Origin: RGIG8748 sp045539515
GTDB taxonomy: Bacteria > Bacillota > Clostridia > UMGS1810
Assembly: GCA_045539515.1 (NCBI GenBank)
Contig: JAZQFN010000033.1
Span: forward strand, 1-63,114
Reading direction: 5' to 3'
Length of the DNA stretch: 63,114 nt
The position numbers and the translations under genes are program-made. The notes below the pieces were generated by a model, which was given only the letters and a program-made list of their open reading frames with translations, made no database searches and was not told the DNA's origin. Numbering within the stretch: the first letter of the stretch is position 1; the number at the start of each line of letters is the position of its first letter. This document shows positions 1 to 8,830 of the stretch, piece by piece.

Positions 1-991
1 CAACAGATCTGTGACCTTTGAGGTTTACAAAGCCATTTGCTGTAGCTTCTTTAATAAATTTGGCATTTAATTCGTCATTTCCTGTAACAAAGGGAACGTT
101 CATAAGTGAACGGTGCTTTGGATTTGCAACTGTTGCACTGAACATTTCGCTTTCATCAAGATATGAATAAAGAATTTCTGCTTTTTTGAGATTTGTCTTG
201 TACATTGCGTCGATGCCGCCGTTTTCTTTGAGCCATTCACATACAAGCTTACAGATGTATATGGCATAAGTCGGAGGAGTATTAAACATTGAGCCGTTTT
301 CGGAATGTGTTTCGTAGTTGAACATGGTAGGACAAATATCCATTGCCTTACCGATAAGGTCTTCACGGATAATAACAACAGTAAGACCTGCAGGTCCCAT
401 GTTTTTCTGTGCTCCGGCATAAATAAGACCAAACTTTGAAACATCTATAGGCTGAGAAAGTATGCTTGATGACATATCGGCAACAAGAGGAACATCACCT
501 GTATCGGGGATATTTAAAAATCTTGTACCGTAAATTGTGTTGTTGTGAGTAATGTGTACATAGTCAGCATCTGGAGAAAACATAGATTTATCTATTTTGG
601 GGATATAGTTATACACCTTATCTTCAGATGAAGCTATTATTTTTGCTTCACCGTATCTGGATGCTTCTTTCTGAGCTTTCTTTGACCACATGCCTGTCAT
701 GATGTAGTCGGCTTTTTTGTTTTCACCGTAAAGGTTTAAAGGAATCATGGCAAACTGGCTGGACGCACCGCCCTGAAGGAATAAAACCTTGTAGTTGTCA
801 GGAATAGAAAGAATTTCGCGAAGAAGTGCCTCGCAATCGTCAATTATTTTCTGATAGTCGGAAGAACGATGGCTCATCTCCATTACCGACATCCCTGAAG
901 TTCCGTAGCAAACAAGCTCAGCCTGTGCTTTTTCCAATACAGGAAGGGGAAGTGCAGACGGGCCTGCTGAAAAATTGTATACTCTGTTCAT
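1..991 (-). CDS. serC: Phosphoserine aminotransferase, 3' end cut by window edge
   Basis: This is a PLP-dependent transaminase of serine biosynthesis that converts 3-phosphohydroxypyruvate and glutamate to phosphoserine. The frame is open from ATG at 991 to base 1, giving 330 codons of an expected ~360, so only the C-terminus is missing. Visible family features are the N-terminal NFSAGPSALP, the QGGASSQF segment near residue 73, and the PLP lysine in AGAQKNMGPAG (about K196). A GGAAG ribosome site lies just upstream. The gene has a near-consensus promoter at 1025-1053. The rest lies outside the window. Confidence 0.95.
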   Translation of the reverse strand, partial: MNRVYNFSAGPSALPLPVLEKAQAELVCYGTSGMSVMEMSHRSSDYQKIIDDCEALLREILSIPDNYKVLFLQGGASSQFAMIPLNLYGENKKADYIMTGMWSKKAQKEASRYGEAKIIASSEDKVYNYIPKIDKSMFSPDADYVHITHNNTIYGTRFLNIPDTGDVPLVADMSSSILSQPIDVSKFGLIYAGAQKNMGPAGLTVVIIREDLIGKAMDICPTMFNYETHSENGSMFNTPPTYAIYICKLVCEWLKENGGIDAMYKTNLKKAEILYSYLDESEMFSATVANPKHRSLMNVPFVTGNDELNAKFIKEATANGFVNLKGHRSV

Positions 992-1024
992 AATCAATCT
1001 TCCTTTCAAATTAGTATATCAACC

Positions 1025-1053
1025 ATTATAGAACAAAAATTCGCTCAAGTCAA
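1025..1053 (-). promoter_or_regulatory. serC promoter with flanking inverted repeat
   Basis: On the minus strand TTGACT (1053-1048) is followed after 17 bp by TATAAT (1030-1025), a good sigma-A promoter. The 9-bp sequence TATCAACCA at 1017-1025 and its complement TGGTTGATA at 1069-1077 bracket the promoter, which suggests a two-site operator; the regulator is unknown. Confidence 0.7.
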
Positions 1054-1199
1054 TAGTAAACCGAACTTTGGTTGATAAAATTTTTACTATTTATTCTACT
1101 TATTTATATAACATTTTACCATAGCTATATGTTCCTGTAGCATAAATATTCAAAATCTGTATAAAAATAGTAAAAAGAACATATTAGGGAGATGATAAA

Positions 1200-1943
1200 G
1201 TGAAATATAAAAGAAGAAAGCACAACTCCGCAAAGTATATACGTTGCAGCTTTGAAAAAGATAAATCAACCGGGATAAAATCAACCCTCAGAAAAACCCT
1301 TATTTCTGCCGCAATTGTTTTGGCAGTTTACGCTGCCGGCAGAGGCGGTTTTACAAACACGCACTATATAAAGAATATTATAAGTACAGACAGCCCGTTT
1401 GTGGGTGAAAAAATAACAAAGCTTGTAAAGGATGCAGCAACCGAAGCGGATGTCATATATTCTGAACACTCCGAAAAATACCGTCGCGACAATGTGTATG
1501 CCGGCAATGAAAAAGATATTCCCAAAGAATCTGACGGTACAGAAACCCCAGCTCCGTTTAACCCACTTAACCCCTGCACCGGTCGCCTTTCCTCACCATT
1601 TGGTAACAGAGTACACCCTGTAAGCGGCGAAACAAAATTTCACAACGGCATAGACATAGCATCTCCGGAGGGGAATATTGTCATGGCATGTGAAAGCGGA
1701 AGCATAAAACATTCCGGGTATAATTCCTCATCGGGAAACTATGTGATAATAGACCATGGTAACGGATTCACCTCATCTTACGCCCACATGCAAACGCTGA
1801 AATGTAAAACCGGAGATATCGTAAATAAAGGTGACATAATCGGACTGGTAGGAAGCACCGGCACATCCACAGGACCGCATCTTCATTTTGAAATACGAAA
1901 GGACAATGCGGCAGTAAATCCTCAGGAATATATAGAAAGGTGA
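1200..1943 (+). CDS. spoIVFA: M23 (LytM) domain protein, SpoIVFA-like
   Basis: The 247-residue protein has a basic cytoplasmic N-terminus, one membrane segment at about residues 32-47, a linker, and a C-terminal LytM/M23 domain from about residue 128. All M23 positions are present: H148 and D152 in FHNGID, H196 in YAHM, and H227/H229 in PHLHF. Its stop overlaps the start of an M50 protease gene, the arrangement of spoIVFA-spoIVFB, where SpoIVFA tethers and restrains SpoIVFB in the forespore membrane. The start is GTG at 1200 behind AGGGAG. An intact catalytic motif means real peptidoglycan hydrolase activity is possible, so the spoIVFA name rests mainly on context. Confidence 0.75.
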   Translation: MKYKRRKHNSAKYIRCSFEKDKSTGIKSTLRKTLISAAIVLAVYAAGRGGFTNTHYIKNIISTDSPFVGEKITKLVKDAATEADVIYSEHSEKYRRDNVYAGNEKDIPKESDGTETPAPFNPLNPCTGRLSSPFGNRVHPVSGETKFHNGIDIASPEGNIVMACESGSIKHSGYNSSSGNYVIIDHGNGFTSSYAHMQTLKCKTGDIVNKGDIIGLVGSTGTSTGPHLHFEIRKDNAAVNPQEYIER

Positions 1944-2788
1944 TATTTATAACTTTCTCCTTGAAGCTTCACAAAAATCTTGCCCTTGCAGTATTTGCGG
2001 CAACTATGCTGTACCGCACCCCCGAGCTTTTGCTCGCTTATACTGCTGTAGGTATTCACGAACTGTGCCATGCTATTGCTTGTGTAAAGCTGAATTATAT
2101 GCCCGGAGGTCTGTACATAGGAATATGCGGTATGCATCTGAATATACCCGATCTGAAATATTTTACGGACAAAATCCTTATATATTCAGCCGGCCCCCTG
2201 GCAAGTCTGTTTACATACATACTGACAAAATCAGCACTTATAATTTTTCCGGTGAAAAGCTACTACCTGTCATTTTTTGCTTTTGCAAATTTGTCGGCTG
2301 CAGTTATAAACATCATACCCATTGCTCCACTTGACGGTGCCTCAATACTGAGAGCACTTCTTGCAAAACACTTTGGCATAATAAAAGGAAACAGGATATT
2401 AAAAAAAATATCATCCTTTTTTTATGTCTTTTTTTCTGCGGTAAATATATGCTTTATACTGCTGGGAATATTCAATCCGGGCTTGTTTTTGTTTTTTATA
2501 TTCTCTGCAAAGCACAAAAATGATTTTCTATATTCCAAAGATGAAAAAAACGTGCTATCCGGTATAATGGATAAAAGCAAAAAAATAAAGCTTGTAAGCT
2601 GTGACAGCCACAGCGAGCTTTTGTCCCTTGCGTCACTCATAAGCTATGACTACACCCTGCTGTTTGCCGTATATTGTAACGACAGATTTATAAAAGAACT
2701 CAACCAAAGCGACATAATTCACGGAATAAACACTTACGGTGCTCTCTGCACAGCAGTAGAGTATATTGAACATGAATATGGCATATAA
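1940..2788 (+). CDS. spoIVFB: M50 site-2 protease, SpoIVFB-like
   Basis: This is a 282-residue intramembrane metalloprotease. The zinc motif HELCH sits at residues 40-44 inside a hydrophobic segment, and the second motif is APLDG with D132. Several further membrane spans follow, then a soluble C-terminal tail from about residue 195, where SpoIVFB proteins carry a CBS-type domain. SpoIVFB cleaves pro-sigma-K in the mother cell during sporulation. The GTG start at 1940 overlaps the upstream stop by 4 bases (GTGA), so the two proteins are translationally coupled. Confidence 0.82.
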   Translation: MIFITFSLKLHKNLALAVFAATMLYRTPELLLAYTAVGIHELCHAIACVKLNYMPGGLYIGICGMHLNIPDLKYFTDKILIYSAGPLASLFTYILTKSALIIFPVKSYYLSFFAFANLSAAVINIIPIAPLDGASILRALLAKHFGIIKGNRILKKISSFFYVFFSAVNICFILLGIFNPGLFLFFIFSAKHKNDFLYSKDEKNVLSGIMDKSKKIKLVSCDSHSELLSLASLISYDYTLLFAVYCNDRFIKELNQSDIIHGINTYGALCTAVEYIEHEYGI

Positions 2789-2800
2789 TAAAAATTATTC

Positions 2801-2829
2801 TTGACAAAGAGAAAAACCCATGCTATACT
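2801..2829 (+). promoter_or_regulatory. Promoter of the GntR/ABC operon
   Basis: TTGACA (2801-2806), a 17-bp spacer ending in TGC, and TATACT (2824-2829) form a strong, extended -10 sigma-A promoter. The operator at 2826-2860 overlaps its -10 and start site. Confidence 0.85.
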
Positions 2830-2860
2830 AACTGTACTACAACACATAGTACAGTTAGTA
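2826..2860. promoter_or_regulatory. Perfect 14-bp inverted-repeat operator
   Basis: TACTAACTGTACTA (2826-2839) and its exact complement TAGTACAGTTAGTA (2847-2860) are separated by 7 bp. The repeat covers the -10 and the transcription start, the position expected for autorepression by the GntR protein encoded 13 bp downstream. Confidence 0.85.
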
Positions 2861-2872
2861 GGTGGTGATTAA

Positions 2873-3244
2873 ATGATAAAAATTGATTATAAGGATAACA
2901 GAACCATACATGAGCAAATAGAAGACGGAATTAAAAAACTGATAATAAACAAGATACTGCAGGAGGATGAGCAACTGCCATCTGTAAGAGATTTATCTGT
3001 GAGTCTTACCGTTAACCCGAATACTGTACAAAAAGCGTACAAGCTTCTTGAAGCCGAAGGATTTATATACAGTGTAAAAGGAAAGGGAAATTTTGTTGCT
3101 CCTGCAAACTATACAAAAGACGACAAAAAAATCAGCGAGCTTTACGAAAGTCTTCGCGAAACAGTAAAGTCGCTTTTATACCTTGGCGAAGCAAGTGAAC
3201 AAATAGAAAAAGAAATACAGCATATAAAGGAGGATATCAAATGA
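2873..3244 (+). CDS. GntR-family regulator, YtrA type
   Basis: The 123-residue protein has an N-terminal winged helix (about residues 10-75, with PSVRDLSVSLTVNPNTVQKAY as the recognition region) and only a short helical C-terminus, the YtrA subfamily layout. Members repress their own operon, which usually encodes an ABC exporter responding to envelope stress or antibiotics. Here the next two genes encode such an exporter, and a perfect operator overlaps the promoter. The stop overlaps the next start (ATGA). The inducing ligand cannot be read from the sequence. Confidence 0.9.
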   Translation: MIKIDYKDNRTIHEQIEDGIKKLIINKILQEDEQLPSVRDLSVSLTVNPNTVQKAYKLLEAEGFIYSVKGKGNFVAPANYTKDDKKISELYESLRETVKSLLYLGEASEQIEKEIQHIKEDIK

Positions 3245-4140
3245 TTAAGGTTACATCTCTTACAAAGGAATTTGACGGTTTCAAAGCTCTTGACGGACTT
3301 TGCATGAATGTACCCGAAGGGTCAATCTATGGGCTTATAGGACCAAACGGGTCCGGCAAGACCACCGTTATAAATCACATAAACGGCTGCTACAGACCCG
3401 AGAATGGAAATGTATGTGTAGACGGAGAGGTTGTTTTTGAAAATGAAGCTGTAAAGCAAGGCATACTGAATATATCCGATGAGTGGTTTTATTTTTCTAC
3501 ATATACCGTAAAACAAATGGCAGAGTTCTATGCCGACATATATCCCGCCTTCAGCAAAGAGCGTTATGAAAAACTCAGTTCTGTGTTTGGTATAGATGAA
3601 AAAAAGCAAATCAGGAAAATGTCTAAGGGACAGAAAAAACAGGTTGCCTTCTGGCTGAGCCTTTCAGCAGTACCAAAAGTGCTTATCCTTGACGAACCCC
3701 TTGACGGACTTGACCCTGTAATGAGAAAACAGGTGCTTAATCTTGTTATTGCCGACGTTGCCGAACGAAATATGACTGTATTGGTGTCGTCTCATAATCT
3801 GAGAGAGCTTGAGGATATATGCGACCATGTGGGTATAATCCACAAGGGCAGACTTATATGCGAAAAACCTCTTGACGACTTGAAAGGCAATGTCTGCAAG
3901 TATCAGCTTTCCTTCGGTGAGGATGTCGATGAGTTTTTAAACTCTTTAAGCGGACTTATGAATCTTTCAAAAACCGGCTCGGTTTATACTCTTATAGTAA
4001 AGGGCGATTCCCGTGAAACCGAGAAGCTTCTTAAAGAAAAAAATCCCTTGTTTATTGACAGAATAAATCTGACACTTGAAGAAATTTTTATATACGAGTT
4101 GGGAGGTCTTGGATATGACTTTAAAAACATCATTTTTTAA
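3241..4140 (+). CDS. ABC transporter ATP-binding protein
   Basis: This 299-residue ATPase has Walker A GPNGSGKTT (about residues 34-42), signature MSKGQKKQ, Walker B LILDEPLDGLDP and a conserved histidine in SSHNL. It has the extended C-terminal domain of ABC-2 type exporter ATPases. It begins with a 4-base overlap on the GntR gene and runs 26 bases into the permease gene, so the three form one operon. It probably powers export of a lipid, peptide or drug through the permease at 4115-5818. Confidence 0.9.
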   Translation: MIKVTSLTKEFDGFKALDGLCMNVPEGSIYGLIGPNGSGKTTVINHINGCYRPENGNVCVDGEVVFENEAVKQGILNISDEWFYFSTYTVKQMAEFYADIYPAFSKERYEKLSSVFGIDEKKQIRKMSKGQKKQVAFWLSLSAVPKVLILDEPLDGLDPVMRKQVLNLVIADVAERNMTVLVSSHNLRELEDICDHVGIIHKGRLICEKPLDDLKGNVCKYQLSFGEDVDEFLNSLSGLMNLSKTGSVYTLIVKGDSRETEKLLKEKNPLFIDRINLTLEEIFIYELGGLGYDFKNIIF

Positions 4141-5818
4141 TAAGGGTATATATAAATCAACGGTTAAAAGACACATCTGGGGCTCAGTTGTATATTTTCT
4201 GATATTGTTTTTCTCAGCTCCGCTTTTGCTGCTTATGGATTATGACATCAATTATAGAGGCGACACCACATACTACGCAGATAATCCGATTATACTGGAA
4301 AACACATATATGATTATACCAATGCTTACCGCGATTGTTGCACCTACAATTGTATCTGTTTTGGTATTCAGGTTTTTACATTCAAAAAATCAGGCAGTGT
4401 TTATACACAGTCTGCCTGTGTCCAGACGGGCAAATTACATTTCGTCCCTTGCTGCAGCCTTTACACTTATGGGTGTTCCGGTTATACTCAACGGTCTTAT
4501 ACTTTCGGTAATATCTCTTTGCGGTTACGGTGCGTATTTTACTCCATACGACTGTCTTATATGGACTGCATGCAACTTTCTTGGAATATACATGATGTTT
4601 TCATGTGCAGTTTTTTCAGCAAATCTGACAGGAAACAGTTTTGCGAGTGTAGCGATAAATGCTATCATACATTTGTTCCTATTTATAACCGTTTCCGTAT
4701 TTTACATGATGGCAGAACTTTTTCTTTACGGTTTTTCACAGCCTGATACACTTATTGAAATTATCGCCGAAAACAACTATGCGTATGTCACATTTGGCAT
4801 GGCAGACCAATATTTCAGAGAAAATATAGGTGTAAAAGATTTAATCATATATCTTGGTACTCCGCTTTTGTTCTATGTGGCATCATATTTTCTTTATAAA
4901 AAAAGAAAGCCCGAAACCGCAAGCGATGTGGCAGGCTTTAAGTGTCTGAACACCGTCTTTAAATACGGTGTATGCTTCCTTGCAACAATGTTTGCCTTTG
5001 CATTATTTGCATCAGCCATTTCCGAAAGTCCGTTTATTACTGTAATAAGCATACTTCTTATAAGCATTGCAGTATACTTTGCCTGTGAGATGCTTCTTAA
5101 GAAAAGCTTAAAGGTTTTTTACGCATGGAAAGGCTACATAGCTTTTGCTGCAGTATTCATGGCAATGGTTCTTCTGTTTTCCCACACAACATTTTTCGGA
5201 TACGAAACAAGACTTCCCAACAGAGAGGACATCGCAGAGGTTGCTGTGTATAACTACTACAACACAGAAAAACCATTTTGCAGCAATGAAGAAGTTATCA
5301 GATTTGCTCTCGACACTCATACAGACTTTGTGCAAAAAGATACAATTTACAAAGTTGAATCAAGCTATCGCAGCTACGGCACTGCATACACACGGATTCA
5401 CATTGACTACAAACTGAAAAACGGTAAGACCTTGCTTCGAACATACAACATACCCAGCCGCCAGTTTGAAAATCTTATGAGCGAGCTTTACAACATTGAA
5501 GAGTATAAAAAAATATATGAACCAATTTTCATGAATGATTCCCGCTTTGTAAGAATCAGAACAGAAGGTGGAGTAATAGAAAACAAAGCAGAACTTATTG
5601 ATGCCCTGAGAAAAGATTACCTCATGTCAAGCTACAGCGACATATACCACGCCGATCACCTTGCACCCACCGCAGAAAACACCACCCTGTATAATATATG
5701 GGTAGAGTACGAAACTACTGATTTCTCTCCCGGTGGAGAACCGTGGATTAATACATTCCAAATATCAGTAAATTCAAAGTTTACAAACACAGTTAATTTG
5801 CTTCAGAATAAGAAGTAA
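4115..5818 (+). CDS. ABC-2 type permease
   Basis: The 567-residue integral membrane protein has multiple hydrophobic spans in its first ~370 residues and a large soluble C-terminal part. I chose ATG at 4115 because GGGAGG lies 8 bases upstream; an in-frame start 13 codons earlier has no such site. It is the membrane partner of the preceding ATPase. The C-terminal ~200 residues look like an extracytoplasmic domain, as in sensor/exporter permeases of the YtrC/D class. The operon ends at the terminator at 5856-5892. Confidence 0.8.
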   Translation: MTLKTSFFNKGIYKSTVKRHIWGSVVYFLILFFSAPLLLLMDYDINYRGDTTYYADNPIILENTYMIIPMLTAIVAPTIVSVLVFRFLHSKNQAVFIHSLPVSRRANYISSLAAAFTLMGVPVILNGLILSVISLCGYGAYFTPYDCLIWTACNFLGIYMMFSCAVFSANLTGNSFASVAINAIIHLFLFITVSVFYMMAELFLYGFSQPDTLIEIIAENNYAYVTFGMADQYFRENIGVKDLIIYLGTPLLFYVASYFLYKKRKPETASDVAGFKCLNTVFKYGVCFLATMFAFALFASAISESPFITVISILLISIAVYFACEMLLKKSLKVFYAWKGYIAFAAVFMAMVLLFSHTTFFGYETRLPNREDIAEVAVYNYYNTEKPFCSNEEVIRFALDTHTDFVQKDTIYKVESSYRSYGTAYTRIHIDYKLKNGKTLLRTYNIPSRQFENLMSELYNIEEYKKIYEPIFMNDSRFVRIRTEGGVIENKAELIDALRKDYLMSSYSDIYHADHLAPTAENTTLYNIWVEYETTDFSPGGEPWINTFQISVNSKFTNTVNLLQNKK

Positions 5819-5855
5819 AATACTAAGGAATACATAATAATACTTTCTTTCTTAG

Positions 5856-5892
5856 AAACCCACCTCCGTCATCAGATGGAGGTGGGTTTTTG
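5856..5892 (+). terminator. Rho-independent terminator of the GntR/ABC operon
   Basis: A 12-bp stem (AAACCCACCTCC pairing with GGAGGTGGGTTT) is followed by a T-run, 38 bp after the permease stop. Confidence 0.9.
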
Positions 5893-5901
5893 ATGAATTG
5901 G

Positions 5902-6177
5902 TAAATTAGTGTTTGGCGAACTATTCTACGCTGTAGAGGCAGCCCTCCTTGCCTAAAGGAGGGGGGACCGTCGTAGACGGTGGGAGGATTCAAAAATACT
6001 CATAGTTATACATTTTTAACATGTTTGAATAACGAATCCCTCAGTCTTTGCCTACGGCAAATCCAGGTCTCCGCTTCGCTTCGGTCGGCGATAACCGCTT
6101 GCCACCGGCAAGCGTCGCCCCTTTAGGCAAGGGAGCCTTTTTGCTCTGGTGTCAACCCACCACTAAACACTAATTTA
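5902..6177. repeat. MITE-like element with 13-bp terminal inverted repeats
   Basis: TAAATTAGTGTTT (5902-5914) is repeated exactly in inverse at 6165-6177. Inside is a second inverted pair around TTGCCTAAAGG (near 5950) and CCTTTAGGCAA (near 6120), plus small hairpins such as TTTGCC-tac-GGCAAA and CTTGCC-ac-CGGCAAG. The outer TA on each side would fit a TA target duplication. There is no credible coding frame. The right end overlaps the original stop codon of the neighbouring AEC permease. GC-rich palindromes of this style are scattered through many gut Clostridia genomes; mobility is inferred. Confidence 0.65.
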
Positions 6178-7122
6178 TACAAACAGCCCTATCCGACTCA
6201 TTACAAGTATCCATAAAAACAAAGTAACAAGGCACAGAGCCGATGTCACAACCACTATCTGACCTGCAAGGGCTTCATCACCGCCCATTTGCTTTGCCAT
6301 GGCATAGGATGAGACAGCCACGGGGGATGCAAAGGTTATAAGCACACACACCATAGCCTCACCTCAGAAGCCCAGAAATGCCGCTGCACTGATTGCAAGA
6401 GCCGGCACAAGAACAAGACGTGCAAGGGATACTATAATTATTTCTTTTAAATATCCGGTTGTGCCCGAAAACTCAAAATTTGCCCCAAGAACAATAAGTG
6501 CAAGCGGGGTAGCAAGTGCCGAAAGGTCTTTGACGCATTTTTCTGCAACAGACGGAAGCGGAATTTTAAAAAGCACAAATAAAAGTCCGACAACGCATGA
6601 AATAATGAGTGGATTTGTGACTATGCCTTTAAAAAGAGCTGCAATGTCAAGCTTTTCGCTGTTATCCCTGAAGCGTTCGAGAGCAACAACTGCAAGCACA
6701 TTGAACACAGGCACAATTATCGCCACCATCACAGAAGAAAGAGCACCTGCATCTTCGCCGCATATGTATCCCACCAGGGGAACACCGAGTATGGCGTAGT
6801 TTGAGCGGAATATCGCCTGAAGCACAACTCCTCTGACAGAGTTCTTTTTGCTGATGTGAAACACGGCAACATATCCAATTGCAAAAGTAACAAGTATAGC
6901 ACTAATCGTAAATATTATAAGTGCAGGATTTAATATTTCACCAATATCTGTTTTATAGATATTGTAAAACAGCAAAAGAGGCAAAAACACCTTGAATACA
7001 ATGCGATTTATTGCGTCAAAGCTGTGTTTATCAGCAAGATTTATTTTTTTCATGAAATACCCAAGGAGCATCATTATAAATATTGGCATGATTGCCCTTG
7101 TGGATAAAATAATACTTTCCAT
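6175..7122 (-). pseudogene. AEC-family permease with an in-frame TGA
   Basis: This membrane protein resembles the auxin efflux carrier (AEC) family of malate/organic-anion permeases. From ATG at 7122 (ribosome site AAGGAAGGG) the frame runs 252 residues to a TGA at 6366-6364. The same frame then continues 62 more codons to TAA at 6177-6175, and those residues match the missing end of the family (GEAMVCVLITFASP, SSYAMAKQMGGD, then a last membrane span). With the TGA read as a residue the protein would be 315 residues, the normal length. A CGA-to-TGA change is the simplest explanation. The product is either a version lacking its last two helices or a readthrough protein. The TAA itself lies in the end of the adjacent inverted-repeat element. 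Confidence 0.85.
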
Positions 7123-7171
7123 AACTTACCCTTCCTTATTGTTCCCTATCATCTATTAGTTTTTCATGTAT

Positions 7172-8620
7172 TTATTCATACTCCCGGGTTTCAAAACCAT
7201 AGCTTACCCACCCGTCTACAAGATTCTTCTGAAGATAATCAAGAGACCAGCCCAGGCACTTTTCGTAGAAATCAACACCGGCATATACTGTGTTATCTAT
7301 TTTTCTGAAAGCACCTATTCCGTCATAAACAACACCGTTTACTGTGGCATTGGCTTCGCCGACACGCAAAACTGCATTTATATCCTTGTCAGCTTCGCCG
7401 CAGTTTGTGGTTATGGTAACAAGTCCATCATCATATGTAATGGTAGCAGAGTCGCCGTAGGCATATTCTATGCAGTGTCTTAAGGGCATATAATACCTTT
7501 CACCGTCGCATATTTCGTTTTCCATGTCGCCCCATACATAGTATGACACAGCAGGCTCTTCCCACACATATCCGCCATCGGCTTCGTTATCATTTTTAAA
7601 CAGTTCAACTATTCTGAAGCTGTTGTCGTCGGTAAGTTCGGGCATGTCAACTGCGGTTGTGCCAAGCTTTGACAGTTCCGCTTTGCTGCTTAATGTCATA
7701 TTGACATCACCGCTATAGTTATAGTCCCATGTACTTTCATTGTATTTGGTATAGATATCTGCAATACTTAAAGATATATCCCAGCTTTCAGAAACTGATT
7801 TTACTGTGTTACCACTGAGAGTATACTCAAAAGTTATACCTTTATCACCAAGAAGCTTCACACCGCTTAGTGCATCCTTAACATCAACGATGGCTGCACG
7901 TGCATCCTCCGCTCCGTCTGAGAGAATCTCTGTATCAGCATACAATTGCTCAATATATTCAAAAACGTCAGATATAAGTGCTGCGAAGGAATCATTATCA
8001 TATTTCACGATGCAGGTGTTTTTCATCATGGTAATTTCTGCGTGCTCTACAGCAGTTTCTGTTATTTCCTTGTTGATTTTTTCAATTTTTTCCTTAGTTA
8101 ACTGTTTATCAAAAATATCAAATATTTTATTGGCATCCTCTGCAGGCAAATCTTCAGCAAGGTTAACAACGGCATATTTTTCATTAACAGGTGTGGAAAA
8201 TACTGCAATAAATTTTTGTGCGTCAATATCCATGTCAAGCCATATACCCATCTTATAGCTGGCCTGAGATGTAAAATTTCTGTTGAAAACTATATTCTGA
8301 GATGCCGATGCAACAACAGATGCCTTTATACACCTATAATCAGGGGAAATGTCTGCCTGTGCTCTGACAACCGTATCGGATGTACACAATGATTCAAGCA
8401 ACGCTTTTACATCAACAAAATTATGTACCACTTCGGGCATTTCGATTTCACTAAGAGCATCGACAAGCTCCTGTGCATTACTGAGACTTACCGAAAAAGT
8501 ACAATCCATAGTGTAGTTAGTGTATGCTTTTGTCATAAACTCCGGCACAGCCTGAGCCCCTGCACCAACAGACAAAAAGCACATAACAATACAAAGTACC
8601 AGTGAAATAAGTTTTTTCAT
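7172..8620 (-). CDS. Secreted protein with a copper-amine-oxidase-N-like C-terminus
   Basis: The 482-residue protein has an N-terminal signal peptide (basic MKK, hydrophobic core, then GAGAQA). The middle ~330 residues are rich in beta-type sequence and not recognised. The last ~100 residues resemble the copper amine oxidase N-terminal-like domain common in Clostridia surface proteins (YYMPLRHCIEYAYG, then TITYDDGLVTITTN, VNGVVYDGIGAF, TVYAGVDFYEKCLG). ATG at 8620 was chosen because AGAGGTGG lies just upstream; the earlier in-frame GTG is inside that site. It is probably a cell-surface protein of unknown role. Confidence 0.7.
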   Translation of the reverse strand: MKKLISLVLCIVMCFLSVGAGAQAVPEFMTKAYTNYTMDCTFSVSLSNAQELVDALSEIEMPEVVHNFVDVKALLESLCTSDTVVRAQADISPDYRCIKASVVASASQNIVFNRNFTSQASYKMGIWLDMDIDAQKFIAVFSTPVNEKYAVVNLAEDLPAEDANKIFDIFDKQLTKEKIEKINKEITETAVEHAEITMMKNTCIVKYDNDSFAALISDVFEYIEQLYADTEILSDGAEDARAAIVDVKDALSGVKLLGDKGITFEYTLSGNTVKSVSESWDISLSIADIYTKYNESTWDYNYSGDVNMTLSSKAELSKLGTTAVDMPELTDDNSFRIVELFKNDNEADGGYVWEEPAVSYYVWGDMENEICDGERYYMPLRHCIEYAYGDSATITYDDGLVTITTNCGEADKDINAVLRVGEANATVNGVVYDGIGAFRKIDNTVYAGVDFYEKCLGWSLDYLQKNLVDGWVSYGFETREYE

Positions 8621-8717
8621 AAAAGCCACCTCTTTTTTTATAATAAATTAATTACCTTCTGCTTAATTGTTACGAGATATTTGGTAACTATATCAGTTTG
8701 GTATTTATCAACTACTG

Positions 8718-8825
8718 TTAGGCTACCATCAAAACTAACTTCATTTCTGATGGTAGGCTTTATTTATTTGTGCTTTGCGATGCGTTCTTTTTCGACAGTC
8801 TGATGGCATCCAAAGCGGATGCCAT
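8718..8825. other. Two inverted repeats between folD and the secreted protein
   Basis: ATGGCATCC (8803-8811) pairs with GGATGCCAT (8817-8825) just after folD, and AGGCTACCATCA pairs with TGATGGTAGGCT about 20 bases apart further on (about 8720-8762). Neither has a T-run in the minus direction, in which the flanking genes are read, so they may be mRNA 3'-end hairpins rather than classic terminators. Confidence 0.45.
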
Positions 8826-8830
8826 TTTGT

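Noticed and set aside
100..444. Minus-strand ORF inside serC
   Set aside because: It is in another frame of the serC gene, and its sequence lacks any family motif, while the serC frame matches the family throughout.
5941..6140. CRISPR array or coding gene in the palindromic element
   Set aside because: Repeats are inverted, not evenly spaced direct repeats, and there is no open frame with a ribosome site.
6364..6366. Selenocysteine codon or a recoded TGA
   Set aside because: No clear hairpin follows the codon, the family has arginine rather than cysteine here, and TGA ends other genes in the window.
8803..8825. folD terminator
   Set aside because: The hairpin lacks a T-run in the minus direction in which folD is read.
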